NCBI RefSeq assembly: GCF_000364625.1
Contig: NZ_KB822600.1
Location: 1 to 64,000 of the forward strand
Origin: Pseudomonas thermotolerans DSM 14292
GTDB taxonomy: Bacteria; Pseudomonadota; Gammaproteobacteria; Pseudomonadales; Pseudomonadaceae
DNA length: 64,000 bases
Reading direction: 5' to 3'
In this document: piece after piece, positions 26,236 through 37,810 of the stretch
Numbering within the stretch: the first letter of the stretch is position 1
How the letters are laid out: every line of letters starts with the position of its first letter
Made by a program: the position numbers and the translations under genes
The notes under the pieces: generated by a model
What the model was told of the DNA's origin: nothing
Databases searched by the model: none
What the model saw: only the letters and a program-made list of their open reading frames with translations

Positions 26236-27945
26236 ATGCGCATCGAAACCCGTCCGCTGCCCGACCGACTGCCCGACCTCGGCGACCTGCCGCCGCTGCT
26301 CACCCGCCTGTACGCCGCGCGCGGCGTGCGATCCGCCGCCGAGCTGGACAAGAGCCTGGCCCGGCTGCTCCCCTACCAGCGTCTGAAGGGAATCGAGGCC
26401 GCCGTGGAGCTGCTGCTGCAGGCCATCGACGGCCGCCAGCGCATTCTCATCGTCGGCGACTTCGATGCCGACGGCGCCACCGCCAGCGCCCTGGGCGTGC
26501 TCGGCCTGCGCATGCTCGGCGCCGTGTCGGTGGACTACCTGGTGCCGAACCGCTTCGAGTACGGCTACGGGCTGACCCCGGAGATCGTCCGCGTCGCCCT
26601 GGGCCGCCAGCCCGAGCTGCTGATCACCGTGGACAACGGCATCTCCAGCGTCGAGGGGGTGGCCGCGGCCAAGGCAGCGGGCCTCAGGGTGCTGGTCACC
26701 GACCACCACCTGCCTGGTCCCGAGCTGCCGGCTGCCGACGCCATCGTCAACCCCAACCAGCCGGGCTGCGACTTCCCCAGCAAGGCCCTGGCCGGTGTGG
26801 GGGTGATGTTCTACGTGCTGCTCGCCCTGCGTGCCCGGCTGCGCGAGTTGGGCCGTTTCGCCGGTCGCACCGAGCCGAACCTCGCCGAGCTGCTCGACCT
26901 GGTGGCCCTGGGCAGCGTCGCCGACGTGGTGCCCCTGGATGCCAACAACCGCATCCTGGTCCACCAGGGCCTGGCGCGGATCCGCGCCGGGCGCGCCCGT
27001 CCCGGGCTGCGCGCGCTGCTCGAGGTGGCCGGCAAGTCCCATGCGCGGGTCACCTCCACCGATCTCGGCTTCATCCTCGGCCCGCGGCTGAACGCTGCCG
27101 GGCGCCTGGACGACATGAGCCTCGGCATCGAATGTCTGCTCTGCGAGGACGAGGCCCTGGCCCGCGACATGGCGGTGCAGCTCGACCAGCTCAACCAGGA
27201 CCGCAAGGCCATCGAGCAGGGCATGCAGCGCGAGGCCCTGGCCCAGCTCAAGGACCTCGAGGCCGAGGCGCTGCCGTTCGGGCTCTGCCTGTTCGACCCG
27301 GAGTGGCATCAGGGGGTGATCGGCATCCTGGCCTCGCGCCTCAAGGAGCGCTACCACCGCCCGACCATCGCCTTCGCCGACGCCGGCGACGGCCAGCTCA
27401 AGGGCTCGGCGCGCTCGGTGCCGGGCTTCCATATCCGCGACGCCCTGGACGCCGTGGCGGCCCGCCACCCCGGGCTGATCAGCAAGTTCGGCGGCCACGC
27501 CATGGCCGCCGGGTTGTCGCTGCCCCAGGAACACTTCGGCGCCTTCGCCGCGGCCTTCGACGCCGAGGTGCGCCGCCAGCTCAGCGCCGAGGACCTTACC
27601 GGCCGGCTGCTCTCCGACGGCAGCCTGAGCGCCGAGGAATTCCACCTGCCTCTGGCCAAGGCGCTGCGCAACGCCGGGCCCTGGGGCCAGCACTTCCCCG
27701 AGCCGCTGTTCCACGGGGTGTTCCAACTGGTGCAGCAGCGCATCGTCGGCGAGCGCCACCTCAAGGTGGTGGTCAAAAGCGAGTGCGGCAGCGTGCAGCT
27801 GGACGGCATTGCCTTCGGCGTCGACCGCGAGCTATGGCCGAACCCCACGGTGCGCTGGGTGGAGCTGGCCTACAAGCTGGATGTCAACGAGTTCCGCGGC
27901 CAGGAATCGGTGCAGCTGCTGATCACCCATATCGCCCCGCGCTAG
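26236..27945 (+). CDS. recJ: Single-stranded-DNA-specific exonuclease RecJ
   Basis: A 569-residue 5'-3' ssDNA exonuclease used in recombination and mismatch repair. The DHH phosphoesterase motifs are present: DFDADGATA at residues 75-83, DNG in LLITVDNGIS, and the DHH triad at 156-158. The DHHA1 domain follows, with KFGGHAMAAGLSL. Length is normal for RecJ. ATG 26236 lies 2 bp after the yaeQ stop. Confidence 0.96.
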   Translation: MRIETRPLPDRLPDLGDLPPLLTRLYAARGVRSAAELDKSLARLLPYQRLKGIEAAVELLLQAIDGRQRILIVGDFDADGATASALGVLGLRMLGAVSVDYLVPNRFEYGYGLTPEIVRVALGRQPELLITVDNGISSVEGVAAAKAAGLRVLVTDHHLPGPELPAADAIVNPNQPGCDFPSKALAGVGVMFYVLLALRARLRELGRFAGRTEPNLAELLDLVALGSVADVVPLDANNRILVHQGLARIRAGRARPGLRALLEVAGKSHARVTSTDLGFILGPRLNAAGRLDDMSLGIECLLCEDEALARDMAVQLDQLNQDRKAIEQGMQREALAQLKDLEAEALPFGLCLFDPEWHQGVIGILASRLKERYHRPTIAFADAGDGQLKGSARSVPGFHIRDALDAVAARHPGLISKFGGHAMAAGLSLPQEHFGAFAAAFDAEVRRQLSAEDLTGRLLSDGSLSAEEFHLPLAKALRNAGPWGQHFPEPLFHGVFQLVQQRIVGERHLKVVVKSECGSVQLDGIAFGVDRELWPNPTVRWVELAYKLDVNEFRGQESVQLLITHIAPR

Positions 27946-28030
27946 TGGGGCGCCTGTGCCGTGCGGCGGATGCCTGTCAATTGCCGGCGCTTGGGTTAGC
28001 ATGGCGGCAGATTTCCATGCGGAGCCTTGC

Positions 28031-28879
28031 ATGTCCCTCGCCGTGATCCAGATGGTCAGCCAGGCCGATGTCCCGGCCAACCTCTCCAGCGCCCGGCGCC
28101 TGCTCGAACGGGCTGCCGCTTCCGGAGCGCGCCTCGCCGTGCTGCCGGAGAACTTCGCCGCCATGGGCCGTCGCGACCTGGCTGCCCTCGGTCGCGCCGA
28201 AGCGCTGGGCGAGGGGCCGATCCTGCCCTGGCTGAAACGCACCGCCCGCGACCTCGGCCTGTGGATAGTCGCCGGCACCATCCCGCTGCCGCCGGACGGC
28301 CAGCCCGAGGCCAAGACCCATGCCTGTTCGCTGCTGATCGACGACCAGGGCGAGCGGGTCGCGCGCTACGACAAACTGCACCTGTTCGACGTGGACGTGG
28401 CCGACAACCGTGGCCGCTACCGCGAGTCCGACGACTACGCGCACGGCAGCCGGGTGGTGGTAGCCGACACGCCGGTCGGCCGGCTGGGCCTGACGGTCTG
28501 CTACGACCTACGCTTTCCCGAGCTGTACAGCGCCCTGCGCGCCGCCGGCGCCGAGCTGATCAGTGCCCCGGCGGCCTTCACCGCGGTGACGGGCGCGGCG
28601 CACTGGGAGGTGCTGGTGCGCGCCCGGGCCATCGAGACTCAGTGCTACCTGCTGGCGGCCGGGCAGGGCGGCGTCCACCCCGGCCCGCGGGAGACCCATG
28701 GCCAGTCGATGATCGTCGACCCTTGGGGCCGGATCCTCGCCGAGCAGGCCAGGGGCGAGGCGGTGCTGTGGGCCGAGCGGGATGCCGCCGAGCAGGCGGC
28801 GATCCGTCAGCGCATGCCGGTGGCCAGCCACCGGAGATTTTTCACAGCGGCCGAACCGCGGCCGCTAGCTGTGGAGTAG
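28031..28879 (+). CDS. Carbon-nitrogen hydrolase (nitrilase superfamily, Nit/YafV-like)
   Basis: A 282-residue amidase with a complete Glu-Lys-Cys triad: E40 (LAVLPENF), K115 (RYDKLHLFD) and C157 ([11 protein letters not shown]). Closest in appearance to Nit1/NitA-type deaminated-glutathione amidases, which repair side products of transaminases, but this is inferred from motif similarity. ATG 28031 gives the typical MSLAVIQM start. The stop is followed by 2 bp and then the TldD start, so they probably share a transcript. Confidence 0.9.
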   Translation: MSLAVIQMVSQADVPANLSSARRLLERAAASGARLAVLPENFAAMGRRDLAALGRAEALGEGPILPWLKRTARDLGLWIVAGTIPLPPDGQPEAKTHACSLLIDDQGERVARYDKLHLFDVDVADNRGRYRESDDYAHGSRVVVADTPVGRLGLTVCYDLRFPELYSALRAAGAELISAPAAFTAVTGAAHWEVLVRARAIETQCYLLAAGQGGVHPGPRETHGQSMIVDPWGRILAEQARGEAVLWAERDAAEQAAIRQRMPVASHRRFFTAAEPRPLAVE

Positions 28880-28881
28880 TT

Positions 28882-30339
28882 ATGAGCGATCTGTTGTTAC
28901 CCGTCAGCGAGCAGCTGCTGGCGCCCGGCGAGCTGAGCCTGGAGGACCTGCCGGCTCTGCTCGGCGAACTGGTCGGCCCCGGCATAGACGCCGCTGACCT
29001 GTACTTCCAGCGCCACGTTTCGGAGACCTGGGTGCTGGAGGACGGCATCGTCAAGGACGGCAGTTTCCACCTCGACCAGGGAGTCGGGGTGCGTGCCCAG
29101 TCCGGCGAGAAGACCGGCTTTGCCTACAGCAACGCGATCAACCGCGAGGCGCTGAGCGCCGCCGCCCAGGCCGCCCGTTCGATCGCCCGGGCCGGCCAGC
29201 AGGGCCGCGTGCAGGCCTTCGCCGCAACCCGTTCGGCGCCGCTGTACCTGGCCGGCAACCCGCTGGACGTGCTCAGCCGCGCCGAGAAGGTGGAACTGCT
29301 CAAGCGCATCGACAGCCGCACCCGCGCTCTTGATCCGCGCATCAGACAGGTCACCGTGAGCCTCGCCGGCGGCTGGGAGCACATCCTGGTGGCGGCCAGC
29401 GACGGCGGCCTGGCGGCCGACATCCGTCCGCTGGTGCGCTTCAACGTCAGCGTCATCGTCGAGCAGAACGGTCGCCGCGAGCGCGGCGGCCAGGGCGGCG
29501 GCGGGCGCACTGACTACCGCTACTTCCTGGAGACCGACGACCACGGCGAGGAGCGCGCCATGGGCTATGCCCGCGAGGCGCTGCGTCAGGCGCTGGTCAA
29601 CCTGGAGGCGATTCCCGCCCCGGCCGGCACCCTACCGGTGGTGATGGGCGCCGGCTGGTCCGGGGTGCTGCTCCACGAGGCGGTCGGCCACGGCCTGGAA
29701 GGCGACTTCAACCGCAAGGGCAGCTCGGCCTACAGCGGGCGGATCGGCGAGCTGGTGGCCTCGCCGCTGTGCACCATCGTCGACGACGGCACCCTGCACG
29801 GTCGCCGCGGCTCGCTCAGCGTGGACGACGAGGGCACCCCGACCCAGTGCACCATGCTGATCGAGAAGGGCGTGCTCAAGGGCTACATGCAGGACAAGCT
29901 GAACGCCCGCCTGATGGGCGTGGCGCGCACCGGCAACGGCCGCCGCGAGTCCTACGCGCACCTGCCGATGCCGCGGATGACCAACACCTACATGCTGGCC
30001 GGGGAGAGCGACCCGCAGGAGATCATCCGCTCGGTGAAGAAGGGCCTGTACTGCGCCAACCTGGGCGGCGGCCAGGTGGACATCACCAGCGGCAAGTTCG
30101 TGTTCTCCACCAGCGAGGCCTACCTGATCGAGGGTGGCCGCATCACCGCGCCGGTCAAGGGGGCGACCCTGATCGGCAACGGTCCGGAGGCGATGAGCCG
30201 GGTGTCCATGGTCGGCAACGACCTGGCCCTGGACAGCGGCGTGGGGACCTGCGGCAAAGACGGCCAGTCAGTGCCGGTGGGCGTCGGCCAGCCGACTCTG
30301 AAGATCGACGCGATGACGGTGGGAGGAACCGGCGCCTGA
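28882..30339 (+). CDS. tldD: Metalloprotease TldD
   Basis: A 485-residue TldD, one half of the TldD/TldE zinc protease that degrades unfolded peptides and matures some ribosomal peptide antibiotics. The zinc motif [12 protein letters not shown] (HExxxH) begins near residue 268. Other family blocks are [18 protein letters not shown] and [17 protein letters not shown]. Its partner pmbA/tldE lies 640 bp downstream beyond darP, a separated but common arrangement in this group. Confidence 0.96.
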   Translation: MSDLLLPVSEQLLAPGELSLEDLPALLGELVGPGIDAADLYFQRHVSETWVLEDGIVKDGSFHLDQGVGVRAQSGEKTGFAYSNAINREALSAAAQAARSIARAGQQGRVQAFAATRSAPLYLAGNPLDVLSRAEKVELLKRIDSRTRALDPRIRQVTVSLAGGWEHILVAASDGGLAADIRPLVRFNVSVIVEQNGRRERGGQGGGGRTDYRYFLETDDHGEERAMGYAREALRQALVNLEAIPAPAGTLPVVMGAGWSGVLLHEAVGHGLEGDFNRKGSSAYSGRIGELVASPLCTIVDDGTLHGRRGSLSVDDEGTPTQCTMLIEKGVLKGYMQDKLNARLMGVARTGNGRRESYAHLPMPRMTNTYMLAGESDPQEIIRSVKKGLYCANLGGGQVDITSGKFVFSTSEAYLIEGGRITAPVKGATLIGNGPEAMSRVSMVGNDLALDSGVGTCGKDGQSVPVGVGQPTLKIDAMTVGGTGA

Positions 30340-30367
30340 GCCCCGCGCGAGGCAGGGCCGGCGGGCC

Positions 30368-30889
30368 TTACTTGAGGCCGCGCTGGACCTCGTCCAGGTC
30401 GCGGATGTACTTGAATATCTTGCGTGCGGCGCTCGGCGGCTTGTTCCGCGCCGCTTCCTGCTGGGCCTGACGGATAAGGCCGCGCAGGTGCTGGCGGTCG
30501 GTCTCCGGGTAGGCGGCGACGAACTGCTCCAGGGCCCCGTCGCCTTCGCCCACCAGGCGGTCGCGCCAGCGCTCGAGGGCATGGAAGCGCTCGTTGTACT
30601 CGCGGGTGGAGCTGTCGACCTGGTCGATCAGGGCGAGAATCGCTTCGATGTCCTGGTCGCGCATCAGCTTGCCGATGAACTGGATGTGCCGTTTGCGCGC
30701 GGCGTGGGCGGTGTGCTTCGGAGCCTCGGCGATGGCGCGGCGCAGCGCCTCGCTGAGCGGCAGGCGGTCGAGCAGTTCGGGCTTGAGGGTGGTCAGGCGC
30801 AGGCCGAGATCCTGCAGGGCGTGCAGCTCGCGCTTGATCTGGGATTTGCTCTTCTCGCCGGAGAAGTCGTCGTCGGAATAGTCAGACAT
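30368..30889 (-). CDS. darP: Ribosome biogenesis factor DarP (YjgA)
   Basis: A 173-residue basic protein matching YjgA: acidic N-terminus [21 protein letters not shown], the [21 protein letters not shown] segment, and [17 protein letters not shown]. In E. coli DarP joins late 50S assembly intermediates. It is encoded against the flanking tldD and pmbA genes. ATG 30889 is chosen to match the family N-terminus; the frame is open further upstream. Confidence 0.93.
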   Translation of the reverse strand: MSDYSDDDFSGEKSKSQIKRELHALQDLGLRLTTLKPELLDRLPLSEALRRAIAEAPKHTAHAARKRHIQFIGKLMRDQDIEAILALIDQVDSSTREYNERFHALERWRDRLVGEGDGALEQFVAAYPETDRQHLRGLIRQAQQEAARNKPPSAARKIFKYIRDLDEVQRGLK

Positions 30890-30977
30890 AGGGCGGGTCC
30901 AAGGGGAAACGCCGACATGATAACCAGTCCGGGGCCGGTGGTCTCGGCCGAAAACGGATAGCGAAGTGGAGTGCAGT

Positions 30978-32324
30978 ATGAGTGCAATCGAAGGGGTCGG
31001 CCCGCAGGTGCTGCCGCAGCTGGAGGAGCAGGTCGAGCAGATCATCGCCGAGGCCCGTCGCCAGGGCGCCAGCGCCTGCGAGGTGTCGGTCTCGGTGGAT
31101 CAGGGACTGTCCACCACGGTGCGCGACGGCGAGGTGGAGACGGTGGAGTTCAACCGTGACCAGGGCTTCGGCATCACCCTCTACCTGGGCCAGCGCAAGG
31201 GCTCGGCGAGCACCTCGGCGACCGGCGCCGAGGCGATCCGCGAGACCGTGGCCGCCGCCCTGGCGATCGCCCGGCACACCTCCGAGGACGACTGCGCCGG
31301 TCTGGCCGATCCCGAGCTGATGGCTCGCGAGGTACTTGATCTGGATCTCTACCACCCTTGGGAGATCAGTCCCGAGCGGGCCATCGAGCTGGCCCTGGAG
31401 TGTGAGGCTGCCGCCTTCGCCACCGATTCGCGGGTCAGCAAGGCCGATGGCACCTCTCTGCACACCTGGCAAGGCTGCCGGGTGTATGGCAACAGTCACG
31501 GCTTCGTCGGCGGCTACGCCAGCACCCGGCATAGCCTGAGCTGCGTGATGATCGCCGGCGACGAGGCGCAGATGCAGCGCGACTACTGGTACGACGTCAA
31601 TCGCGTCGGCGAGGCCCTGGCCGATCCGGTGAGCATCGGCCGACGCGCCGCCGAACGTGCCGTGCGCCGTCTGGGCGCCCGTCCGGTAGCGACCTGCGAG
31701 GTGCCGGTGCTGTTCTCCGCGGAGTTGGCCGGCGGGTTGTTCAGCCACTTCCTGGCGGCCATCTCCGGCGGCAACCTGTACCGCCATTCCTCCTTCCTGG
31801 AAGGCAGCCTGGGGCAGACCCTGTTCCCCGCCTGGCTGTCCATCGACGAGCGTCCGCACATCCTCCGCGGCCTGGGCAGTGCCAGTTTCGACAGCGACGG
31901 GCTGGCCACCTACGCCAAGTCCATCGTGGAGAACGGCGTGCTCGCCTCCTACCTGCTCGGCACCTATTCGGGGCGCAAGCTGGGTCTGCCCAGCACCGCC
32001 AACGCCGGCGGCGTGCACAACCTCTTCGTCAGCCACGGCGACGAGGACCAGGCCGCGCTGCTGCGCCGTATGGGGCGCGGCCTGCTGGTCACCGAGTTGA
32101 TGGGGCAGGGCCTCAATCTGGTCACCGGCGACTACTCCCGCGGCGCCGCCGGCTACTGGGTGGAGAACGGCGAGATCCAGTTCCCGGTTCAGGAGGTGAC
32201 TATTGCCGGCAACCTGCGTGACATGTTCCGACAGATAGTGGCGGTGGGCAGCGACCTGGAGACCCGCGGCAACATCCACTCCGGCTCCGTGCTGATCGAG
32301 CGCATGACCGTGGCTGGGCGCTGA
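30978..32324 (+). CDS. pmbA: Metalloprotease PmbA (TldE)
   Basis: A 448-residue TldE/PmbA subunit that pairs with TldD. It lacks the HExxxH zinc motif, as expected for this subunit. Recognisable stretches include [48 protein letters not shown] and [21 protein letters not shown] 30978 has GGAG 7 nt upstream. Confidence 0.95.
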   Translation: MSAIEGVGPQVLPQLEEQVEQIIAEARRQGASACEVSVSVDQGLSTTVRDGEVETVEFNRDQGFGITLYLGQRKGSASTSATGAEAIRETVAAALAIARHTSEDDCAGLADPELMAREVLDLDLYHPWEISPERAIELALECEAAAFATDSRVSKADGTSLHTWQGCRVYGNSHGFVGGYASTRHSLSCVMIAGDEAQMQRDYWYDVNRVGEALADPVSIGRRAAERAVRRLGARPVATCEVPVLFSAELAGGLFSHFLAAISGGNLYRHSSFLEGSLGQTLFPAWLSIDERPHILRGLGSASFDSDGLATYAKSIVENGVLASYLLGTYSGRKLGLPSTANAGGVHNLFVSHGDEDQAALLRRMGRGLLVTELMGQGLNLVTGDYSRGAAGYWVENGEIQFPVQEVTIAGNLRDMFRQIVAVGSDLETRGNIHSGSVLIERMTVAGR

Positions 32325-32408
32325 GCATGGCAAAGCGCAAGGCTCCCCTGCGCGCCCAGCCGGCGTAGGGGCGACCGCTCACCGGCAGTCAGCGCAGGTT
32401 CGACCCTG

Positions 32409-32612
32409 GTGGAGAGGCTCGAACTGCAGCTGGAACTGGAGCAGAACCGTCCCGGACAGCTTGCCGACCTTCCGGAGGAAAAGCGGCGTCACATCATCCA
32501 CGTGCTCGAGGAGCAACTGGCCGAGCTGGATGTGCCGGTGGCCGACGAGAGCCAGGCGTTCCGCGAGCGCTTCGCCGTAGAGCCGGCCGGTCCCAAGGTG
32601 TGCGCCGGCTGA
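32409..32612 (+). CDS. Small hypothetical protein, 67 aa, possibly frameshifted at its 5' end
   Basis: A Glu/Leu-rich frame (ERLELQLELEQNRPGQLADLPEEKRRHIIHVLEEQL...) with the third-position GC bias of real genes here and a likely helical structure. The GTG at 32409 has no good ribosome-binding site. A short frame starting ATG at 32327, three bases after the pmbA stop (MAKRKAPLRAQPA), stops at 32366-32368 and lies one reading frame away from this one. A single-base change could join them into a protein of about 95 residues. Family not recognised. Confidence 0.45.
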   Translation: MERLELQLELEQNRPGQLADLPEEKRRHIIHVLEEQLAELDVPVADESQAFRERFAVEPAGPKVCAG

Positions 32613-32732
32613 TTCGCGAGCGCCACACGGCCGTTAAGGGCCGGGACGCCGGGCCTGGCTGGGGCTGCTCAGCTGGGGAATGGGCTTGCGGGGGGGGGCA
32701 GGCAGGCTGCCCGGGCGCGGCGCAGAAAGGCC
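32613..32732. other. Gap with a nine-G run
   Basis: This non-coding stretch lies between the small gene and ptsO. It contains a G9 homopolymer at 32690-32698, a likely site of replication slippage or assembly error. I see no convincing terminator. Confidence 0.4.
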
Positions 32733-33005
32733 TTACTCGCTTTCGTCGAAGCGATTGTTGATCAGTTCCACCAGGGCTTGCAGGGCTTCGTCTTCCTGCT
32801 CGCCCTCGGTGTGCAGATGGATATCGGTGCCCTTGCCGGCGGCGAGCATCATCACCGCCATGATGCTCTTGCCGTCCACGTAGCTGTCTGGGCTGCGGCC
32901 GACCCGCACCTGGCAGGGGTAGCGGCCGGCGACGCCGACGAACTTGGCGGCGGCCCGGGCATGCAGGCCGAGCTTGTTGATGATGGTGACTTCACAGGCA
33001 GGCAT
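32733..33005 (-). CDS. ptsO: Nitrogen-PTS phosphocarrier NPr
   Basis: A 90-residue HPr-like protein. The phosphorylated histidine is H15 in NKLGLHARAAAKF, and the conserved regulatory-loop region is VDGKSIMAVMMLAAGKG. NPr passes phosphate from PtsP to PtsN in the nitrogen phosphotransferase system. It is the last gene of the rpoN-hpf-ptsN-rapZ-ptsO block. Confidence 0.95.
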   Translation of the reverse strand: MPACEVTIINKLGLHARAAAKFVGVAGRYPCQVRVGRSPDSYVDGKSIMAVMMLAAGKGTDIHLHTEGEQEDEALQALVELINNRFDESE

Positions 33006-33018
33006 CGCGCTGGGGTCC

Positions 33019-33876
33019 TTAGCTGAGGTCGCGGTGGCGAACCTGGACGTTCTTCAGTAGCTGTTTTAAGGCCTGGCCGAGCCGTTCGGCCAGATACACC
33101 GAGCGATGGTGGCCACCGGTGCAGCCGATGGCGATGGTCACGTACGCGCGGTTGCTGGCGGCGAAGCGCGGCAGCCACTTGAGCAGGTAGGCGAGGATGT
33201 CCTGATACATCTCCTCGACGTCCGGCTGGGCGGTCAGGTAGTCGATCACCGGCTGGTCCAGCCCAGAATAGTCACGCAGCTCGGGCTTCCAGTAGGGGTT
33301 GGGCAGGCAGCGTACGTCGAACACCAGGTCGGCATCCACCGGCATGCCGCGCTTGAAGCCGAACGATTCGACCAGGAAAGCGGTCCCGGGTTCAGGTTTG
33401 TTGAGCAGGCGCAGCTTGATGGTGTCGCGCAGCTGGTAGAGGTTGAGGTGGGTGGTGTCGATCTTCAGGTCGGCGAGATCGGCGATGGGCGCCAGCAGCT
33501 GGGTCTCGTCCTCGATGGCCTCGGCCAGCGGACGGCTCTCGTTGGTCAGCGGGTGGCGCCGGCGGGTTTCCGAGAAGCGCTTGAGCAGGGTCTCGGCATC
33601 CGCGTCCAGGTAGAGCACGTCGCAGTTGATATGTCGGGCGCGGACCTCGCTGAGCAGTTCGGGGAAGCGCTTGAGCTGGCTGGGCAGGTTGCGGGCGTCG
33701 ACGGACACCGCCACCTGCGGCTCAAGCAGCTCGGTGTGCAGCAGGGCGCGTTCGGCCAGCTCCGGCAGCAGGGCGGCCGGCAGGTTGTCGATGCAGTAGA
33801 AGCCGTTGTCCTCCAGGACATCGAGGGCCGTGCTTTTGCCGGAACCGGAGCGACCACTGACTATGATCAGGCGCAT
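33019..33876 (-). CDS. rapZ: RNase adapter / nucleotide-binding protein RapZ
   Basis: A 285-residue P-loop protein. Walker A is GRSGSGKST (residues 8-16), a short motif [22 protein letters not shown] follows, and the C-terminal domain has the conserved [17 protein letters not shown]. In enterobacteria RapZ directs RNase E to the GlmZ sRNA and senses glucosamine-6-phosphate; in pseudomonads the target is less clear. ATG 33876 gives the standard [11 protein letters not shown] start. Confidence 0.95.
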   Translation of the reverse strand: MRLIIVSGRSGSGKSTALDVLEDNGFYCIDNLPAALLPELAERALLHTELLEPQVAVSVDARNLPSQLKRFPELLSEVRARHINCDVLYLDADAETLLKRFSETRRRHPLTNESRPLAEAIEDETQLLAPIADLADLKIDTTHLNLYQLRDTIKLRLLNKPEPGTAFLVESFGFKRGMPVDADLVFDVRCLPNPYWKPELRDYSGLDQPVIDYLTAQPDVEEMYQDILAYLLKWLPRFAASNRAYVTIAIGCTGGHHRSVYLAERLGQALKQLLKNVQVRHRDLS

Positions 33877-33886
33877 CGACCGGGCC

Positions 33887-34354
33887 TCAGATGTTCTGGT
33901 TCTGGACGTCGAGCACGACCTGGTAGAGTTGCTCGCCGCTGTCGGCCTTGCGCAGGCGCTCGCGAACCTCGGCCTGGTCGAGCATGCTGGCGATCTGGCG
34001 GAGCAGCTCGAGGTGCGCATCGGTGGCGGCTTCCGGCACCAGCAGGACGAACAGCAGGTCGACCGGGGCGCCGTCGATGGCGTCGAAGTCCACCGCGGCG
34101 TCCAGGCGCAGCAGGGCGCTGATCGGCTGGGTGCAGCCGGGCAGGCGGCAGTGGGGGATGGCGATGCCGTTGCCGAACCCGGTCGAGCCGAGCTTCTCGC
34201 GGGCCACCAGGCTTTCGAAGATGTCCTGGCTGTCGAGCTCGGGCAGGTCGCGCCCGATCAGGTTGGCGATTTGTTCGAGTACACGCTTCTTGCTGCCGCC
34301 CGGCACGTTCACCAGGGAACGGCCGGGGGTCAGGATGGTTTCGAGTCGGATCAT
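33887..34354 (-). CDS. ptsN: Nitrogen-PTS EIIA protein PtsN
   Basis: A 155-residue EIIA-Ntr. The phospho-acceptor histidine is H68 in [11 protein letters not shown]. The N-terminus [24 protein letters not shown] matches the family. PtsN is the terminal acceptor of the nitrogen PTS and regulates potassium transport, carbon storage and other targets. It lies between hpf and rapZ, 10-15 bp from each. Confidence 0.96.
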   Translation of the reverse strand: MIRLETILTPGRSLVNVPGGSKKRVLEQIANLIGRDLPELDSQDIFESLVAREKLGSTGFGNGIAIPHCRLPGCTQPISALLRLDAAVDFDAIDGAPVDLLFVLLVPEAATDAHLELLRQIASMLDQAEVRERLRKADSGEQLYQVVLDVQNQNI

Positions 34355-34369
34355 GTGAGAGGGAAGGGA

Positions 34370-34678
34370 TCAGCGAGCCGTGGCACCTTGCAGGCGGTTG
34401 AGCTGCTTCTCCTTGTACTTTATGAGTTGGCGGTCAAGCTTGTCGGTGAGCAGGTCGATTGCCGCGTACATGTCTTCGTGTTCGGCGTTGGCTTGGACTT
34501 CACCGCCGGCGATATGCATGGTGGCTTCGATCTTCTGTTTGAGCTTCTCGACCTGCATGATGACTTGCACGTTGGTGATCTTGTCGAAGTGGCGCTCCAG
34601 CCGGCCGAGCTTTTCGATCACGTAGTCGCGCAGGGCGTCGGTCACATCGAGCTGATGTCCACTGATGTTGACTTGCAT
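34370..34678 (-). CDS. hpf: Ribosome hibernation-promoting factor
   Basis: A 102-residue short-form HPF. It begins MQVNISGHQLDVTDALRDYV and contains the ribosome-binding core HFDKITNVQVIMQVEK. Short HPF acts with RMF to form 100S ribosomes in stationary phase. A strong AAAGGAGA lies 6 nt upstream of ATG 34678. It follows rpoN after 79 bp. Confidence 0.95.
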   Translation of the reverse strand: MQVNISGHQLDVTDALRDYVIEKLGRLERHFDKITNVQVIMQVEKLKQKIEATMHIAGGEVQANAEHEDMYAAIDLLTDKLDRQLIKYKEKQLNRLQGATAR

Positions 34679-34757
34679 ACCGCTTCTCCTTTCTTGCCGT
34701 GTGTAAGTGCAGGCTAACGGGCCTGCCACCGGAACACTTTGGCGTGGGTCAATTCCG

Positions 34758-36263
34758 TCACATCAGGCGCTTGCGTTCGCTGGACGGCGCGATGCCGAGA
34801 GACTCGCGGTACTTGGCGACCGTGCGACGGGCCACTTGGATGCCCTGTGCCTCCAGTAAACCAGCGATCTTGCTGTCACTCAATGGCTTTTTCGCGTTTT
34901 CCGAGGCGATCAGTTTCTTGATGATGGCACGGATCGCGGTGGACGAGCATTCGCCCCCTTCGGCGGTGCTGACGTGGCTGGAGAAGAAGTACTTCAGCTC
35001 GTAGATGCCGCGTGGAGTGTGCATGTATTTCTGGGTGGTGACCCGCGAGATGGTCGACTCGTGCATGCCCACCGCCTCGGCGATGTCGTGCAGGACCAGC
35101 GGCTTCATCGCCTCCTCGCCGTACTCGAGGAAGCCGCGCTGGTGCTCGACGATCTGCGTGGCGACCTTCATCAGCGTCTCGTTGCGGCTCTGCAGGCTCT
35201 TGATGAACCAGCGCGCCTCCTGCAGCTGGTTGCGCATGAAGGTGTTGTCGGCGCTGGAGTCGGCGCGGCGCACGAAGCTGGCGTACTGCGGGTTGACGCG
35301 CAGGCGCGGGATGGCCTCCTGATTGAGCTCCACCAGCCAGCGGTCGTTGTGCTTGCGGACGATCACGTCGGGAATGATGTATTCCGGCTCGCTCGACTCG
35401 ATCTGCGAGCCCGGCCGCGGGTTGAGGCTCTGAATCAGTTCGATGATCTGGCGCAGCTCGTCTTCCTTGAGGCGCATGCGGCGCAGCAGCTGGTTGTAGT
35501 CGCGGCTACCCAACAGGTCTAGGTGGTCGCTGACCAGACGCTTGGCTTCGGCCAGCCAGGGGGTGCTGTCCGGCAACTGGCGCAGCTGCAGGAGCAGGCA
35601 TTCGCTGAGATTGCGGGCGCCGATCCCGGCCGGCTCGAACTGCTGGATGCGGTGCAGCACCGCCTCCAGCTCGTCCAGCTCGACGTCCAGCTCCGGGTCG
35701 AAGGCGTCGAGCAACTCCTCGAGGGGCTCCTCCAGGTAGCCCTGGTCGTTGATGCAGTCGATCAGAGTAACGGCGATCAGGCGGTCCTTGTCGGACATCG
35801 GCACCAGGTTGAGCTGCCAGAGCAGGTGGCTCTGCAGGCTCTCGCCGGCGGAGGTGCGGGTGGTGAAGTCCCACTCCTCGTCATCGCTGGACGGCAGGTT
35901 GCTGGCGCTGGTCTGGTAGACGTCCTCCCAGGCGGTGTCCACCGGCAGCTCGTTGGGGATCCGCTCGTAGTCGCCCTCGTCGAGGGCTTCGACGCTGCGC
36001 AGGCTTTCCTGGAAGCCGCTCTCCGTGAAGTTCTCGCCACCGTCCGGGGCAGGGGCGGTAATCTCCGCTCCGTCGGCCATGGGGTCGGAGGTGTCGAAGT
36101 CGTCGCCATCCTCCTGACGTTCGAGCATCGGGTTGGATTCCAGGGCTTCCTGGATTTCCTGCTGCAGATCCAGAGTGGATAGCTGAAGAAGACGGATGGC
36201 CTGTTGCAACTGCGGGGTCATCGTCAGTTGCTGGCCCATCTTGAGGACTAGCGATGGTTTCAT
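34758..36263 (-). CDS. rpoN: RNA polymerase sigma-54 factor RpoN
   Basis: A 501-residue sigma-54. Region I is glutamine-rich ([38 protein letters not shown]). Region II is acidic (residues about 50-110). The core-binding domain and HTH follow, and the RpoN box [10 protein letters not shown] is intact at 478-487. Complete length and motifs indicate function. It controls nitrogen metabolism, motility and more through enhancer-binding proteins. Confidence 0.97.
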   Translation of the reverse strand: MKPSLVLKMGQQLTMTPQLQQAIRLLQLSTLDLQQEIQEALESNPMLERQEDGDDFDTSDPMADGAEITAPAPDGGENFTESGFQESLRSVEALDEGDYERIPNELPVDTAWEDVYQTSASNLPSSDDEEWDFTTRTSAGESLQSHLLWQLNLVPMSDKDRLIAVTLIDCINDQGYLEEPLEELLDAFDPELDVELDELEAVLHRIQQFEPAGIGARNLSECLLLQLRQLPDSTPWLAEAKRLVSDHLDLLGSRDYNQLLRRMRLKEDELRQIIELIQSLNPRPGSQIESSEPEYIIPDVIVRKHNDRWLVELNQEAIPRLRVNPQYASFVRRADSSADNTFMRNQLQEARWFIKSLQSRNETLMKVATQIVEHQRGFLEYGEEAMKPLVLHDIAEAVGMHESTISRVTTQKYMHTPRGIYELKYFFSSHVSTAEGGECSSTAIRAIIKKLIASENAKKPLSDSKIAGLLEAQGIQVARRTVAKYRESLGIAPSSERKRLM

Positions 36264-36430
36264 GGCAGAGGGCTAAGACCTTGTTCGCCGGCGCCGGGGC
36301 GCCATCCACATCAAGGGCGCTCGAGTTGGGCCCGGATCCGCGCGCGCTGAGCCCCGTGATGCTCGTGGCATCGGTGGACGACAGTGACAGGGGACCCGAG
36401 GCTGATGTTGTTAAGCGCCTCGTTAAGCAA

Positions 36431-36436
36431 ATTATA
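36431..36436 (-). promoter_or_regulatory. -10 element of a probable rpoN promoter
   Basis: TATAAT on the minus strand, about 170 bp upstream of the rpoN start in the 261-bp gap after lptB. The -35 is poor (AAAAAA/GAAAAA at 17 bp). The rest of the gap holds no coding frame with typical bias. Confidence 0.45.
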
Positions 36437-36524
36437 TGCCCGACATTGCGGGTTTTTTCCAGTCGCAGCAAGCCGTCTGTTACAAATTGTCGTGGCCGTC
36501 TCGCTCGGCGGCCGCGATAGGCCG

Positions 36525-37249
<725 letters not shown>

Positions 37250-37250
<1 letters not shown>

Positions 37251-37810
37251 TATTGCGGGGCCTGCTCGGCAGCGGGTTTCTTCCTGGGCTGGATCACCAT
37301 GTCGATGCGCGGGCGCGGCGCGGTGACCTGGGTGCCCGTGGCGCGACCGGCGTTGACGATCTGCCGCTGGGTGTCATAGACGATCTTCTCGCCTTCGAAG
37401 GTGTTGCCTTCCTGGACCACCTTGGCTTGGTCGATCAGCACGATCCGGTCCTTGGCGGCGAAGTATTGGATGGTCAGGCCGTAGGCCTTGACCACCGGCT
37501 TGTCCACCGCAGGCTTCTGTTCGTAGTAGGCCGGCTTGCCCACCGAGGTGAAGACTTCGATGTCGCCTTGGGCATTCTGGGTGATGGTCACGGTATCGCC
37601 GGTGATCTTCATGCTGCCCTGGGTGATGACCACGTCGCCACGGTATACGGCCACGCCCTTGCGGTCGTCCAGTTCGGCGCTGTCGGCCTGGACGCGGATC
37701 GGCTGATCGCGGTCCGAGGGCAGGGCCCAGGCGGCGCTGCCGGTGAGGGTGGCGCCCAGGGCGACAAGCAGGGGAAGAGCCCTGAAGGTGAAGTGGTTAG
37801 CGAACTTCAT
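37250..37810 (-). CDS. lptA: Periplasmic LPS-bridge protein LptA (LptH)
   Basis: A 186-residue OstA/LptA-type protein that forms the periplasmic bridge between LptC and LptD. It has a signal peptide ([21 protein letters not shown]) and beta-jellyroll sequence ([33 protein letters not shown]). A basic, alanine-rich tail ends the protein. It overlaps lptC by 14 nt. Confidence 0.94.

Noticed and set aside
26008..27759. 583-codon minus-strand frame opposite recJ
   Set aside because: Antisense artefact of high GC; recJ on the plus strand has all catalytic motifs.
36439..36458. CCCG/CGGG hairpin followed by six Ts on the plus strand upstream of rpoN
   Set aside because: No plus-strand gene ends there, the stem is only 4 bp, and the region holds the minus-strand rpoN promoter.
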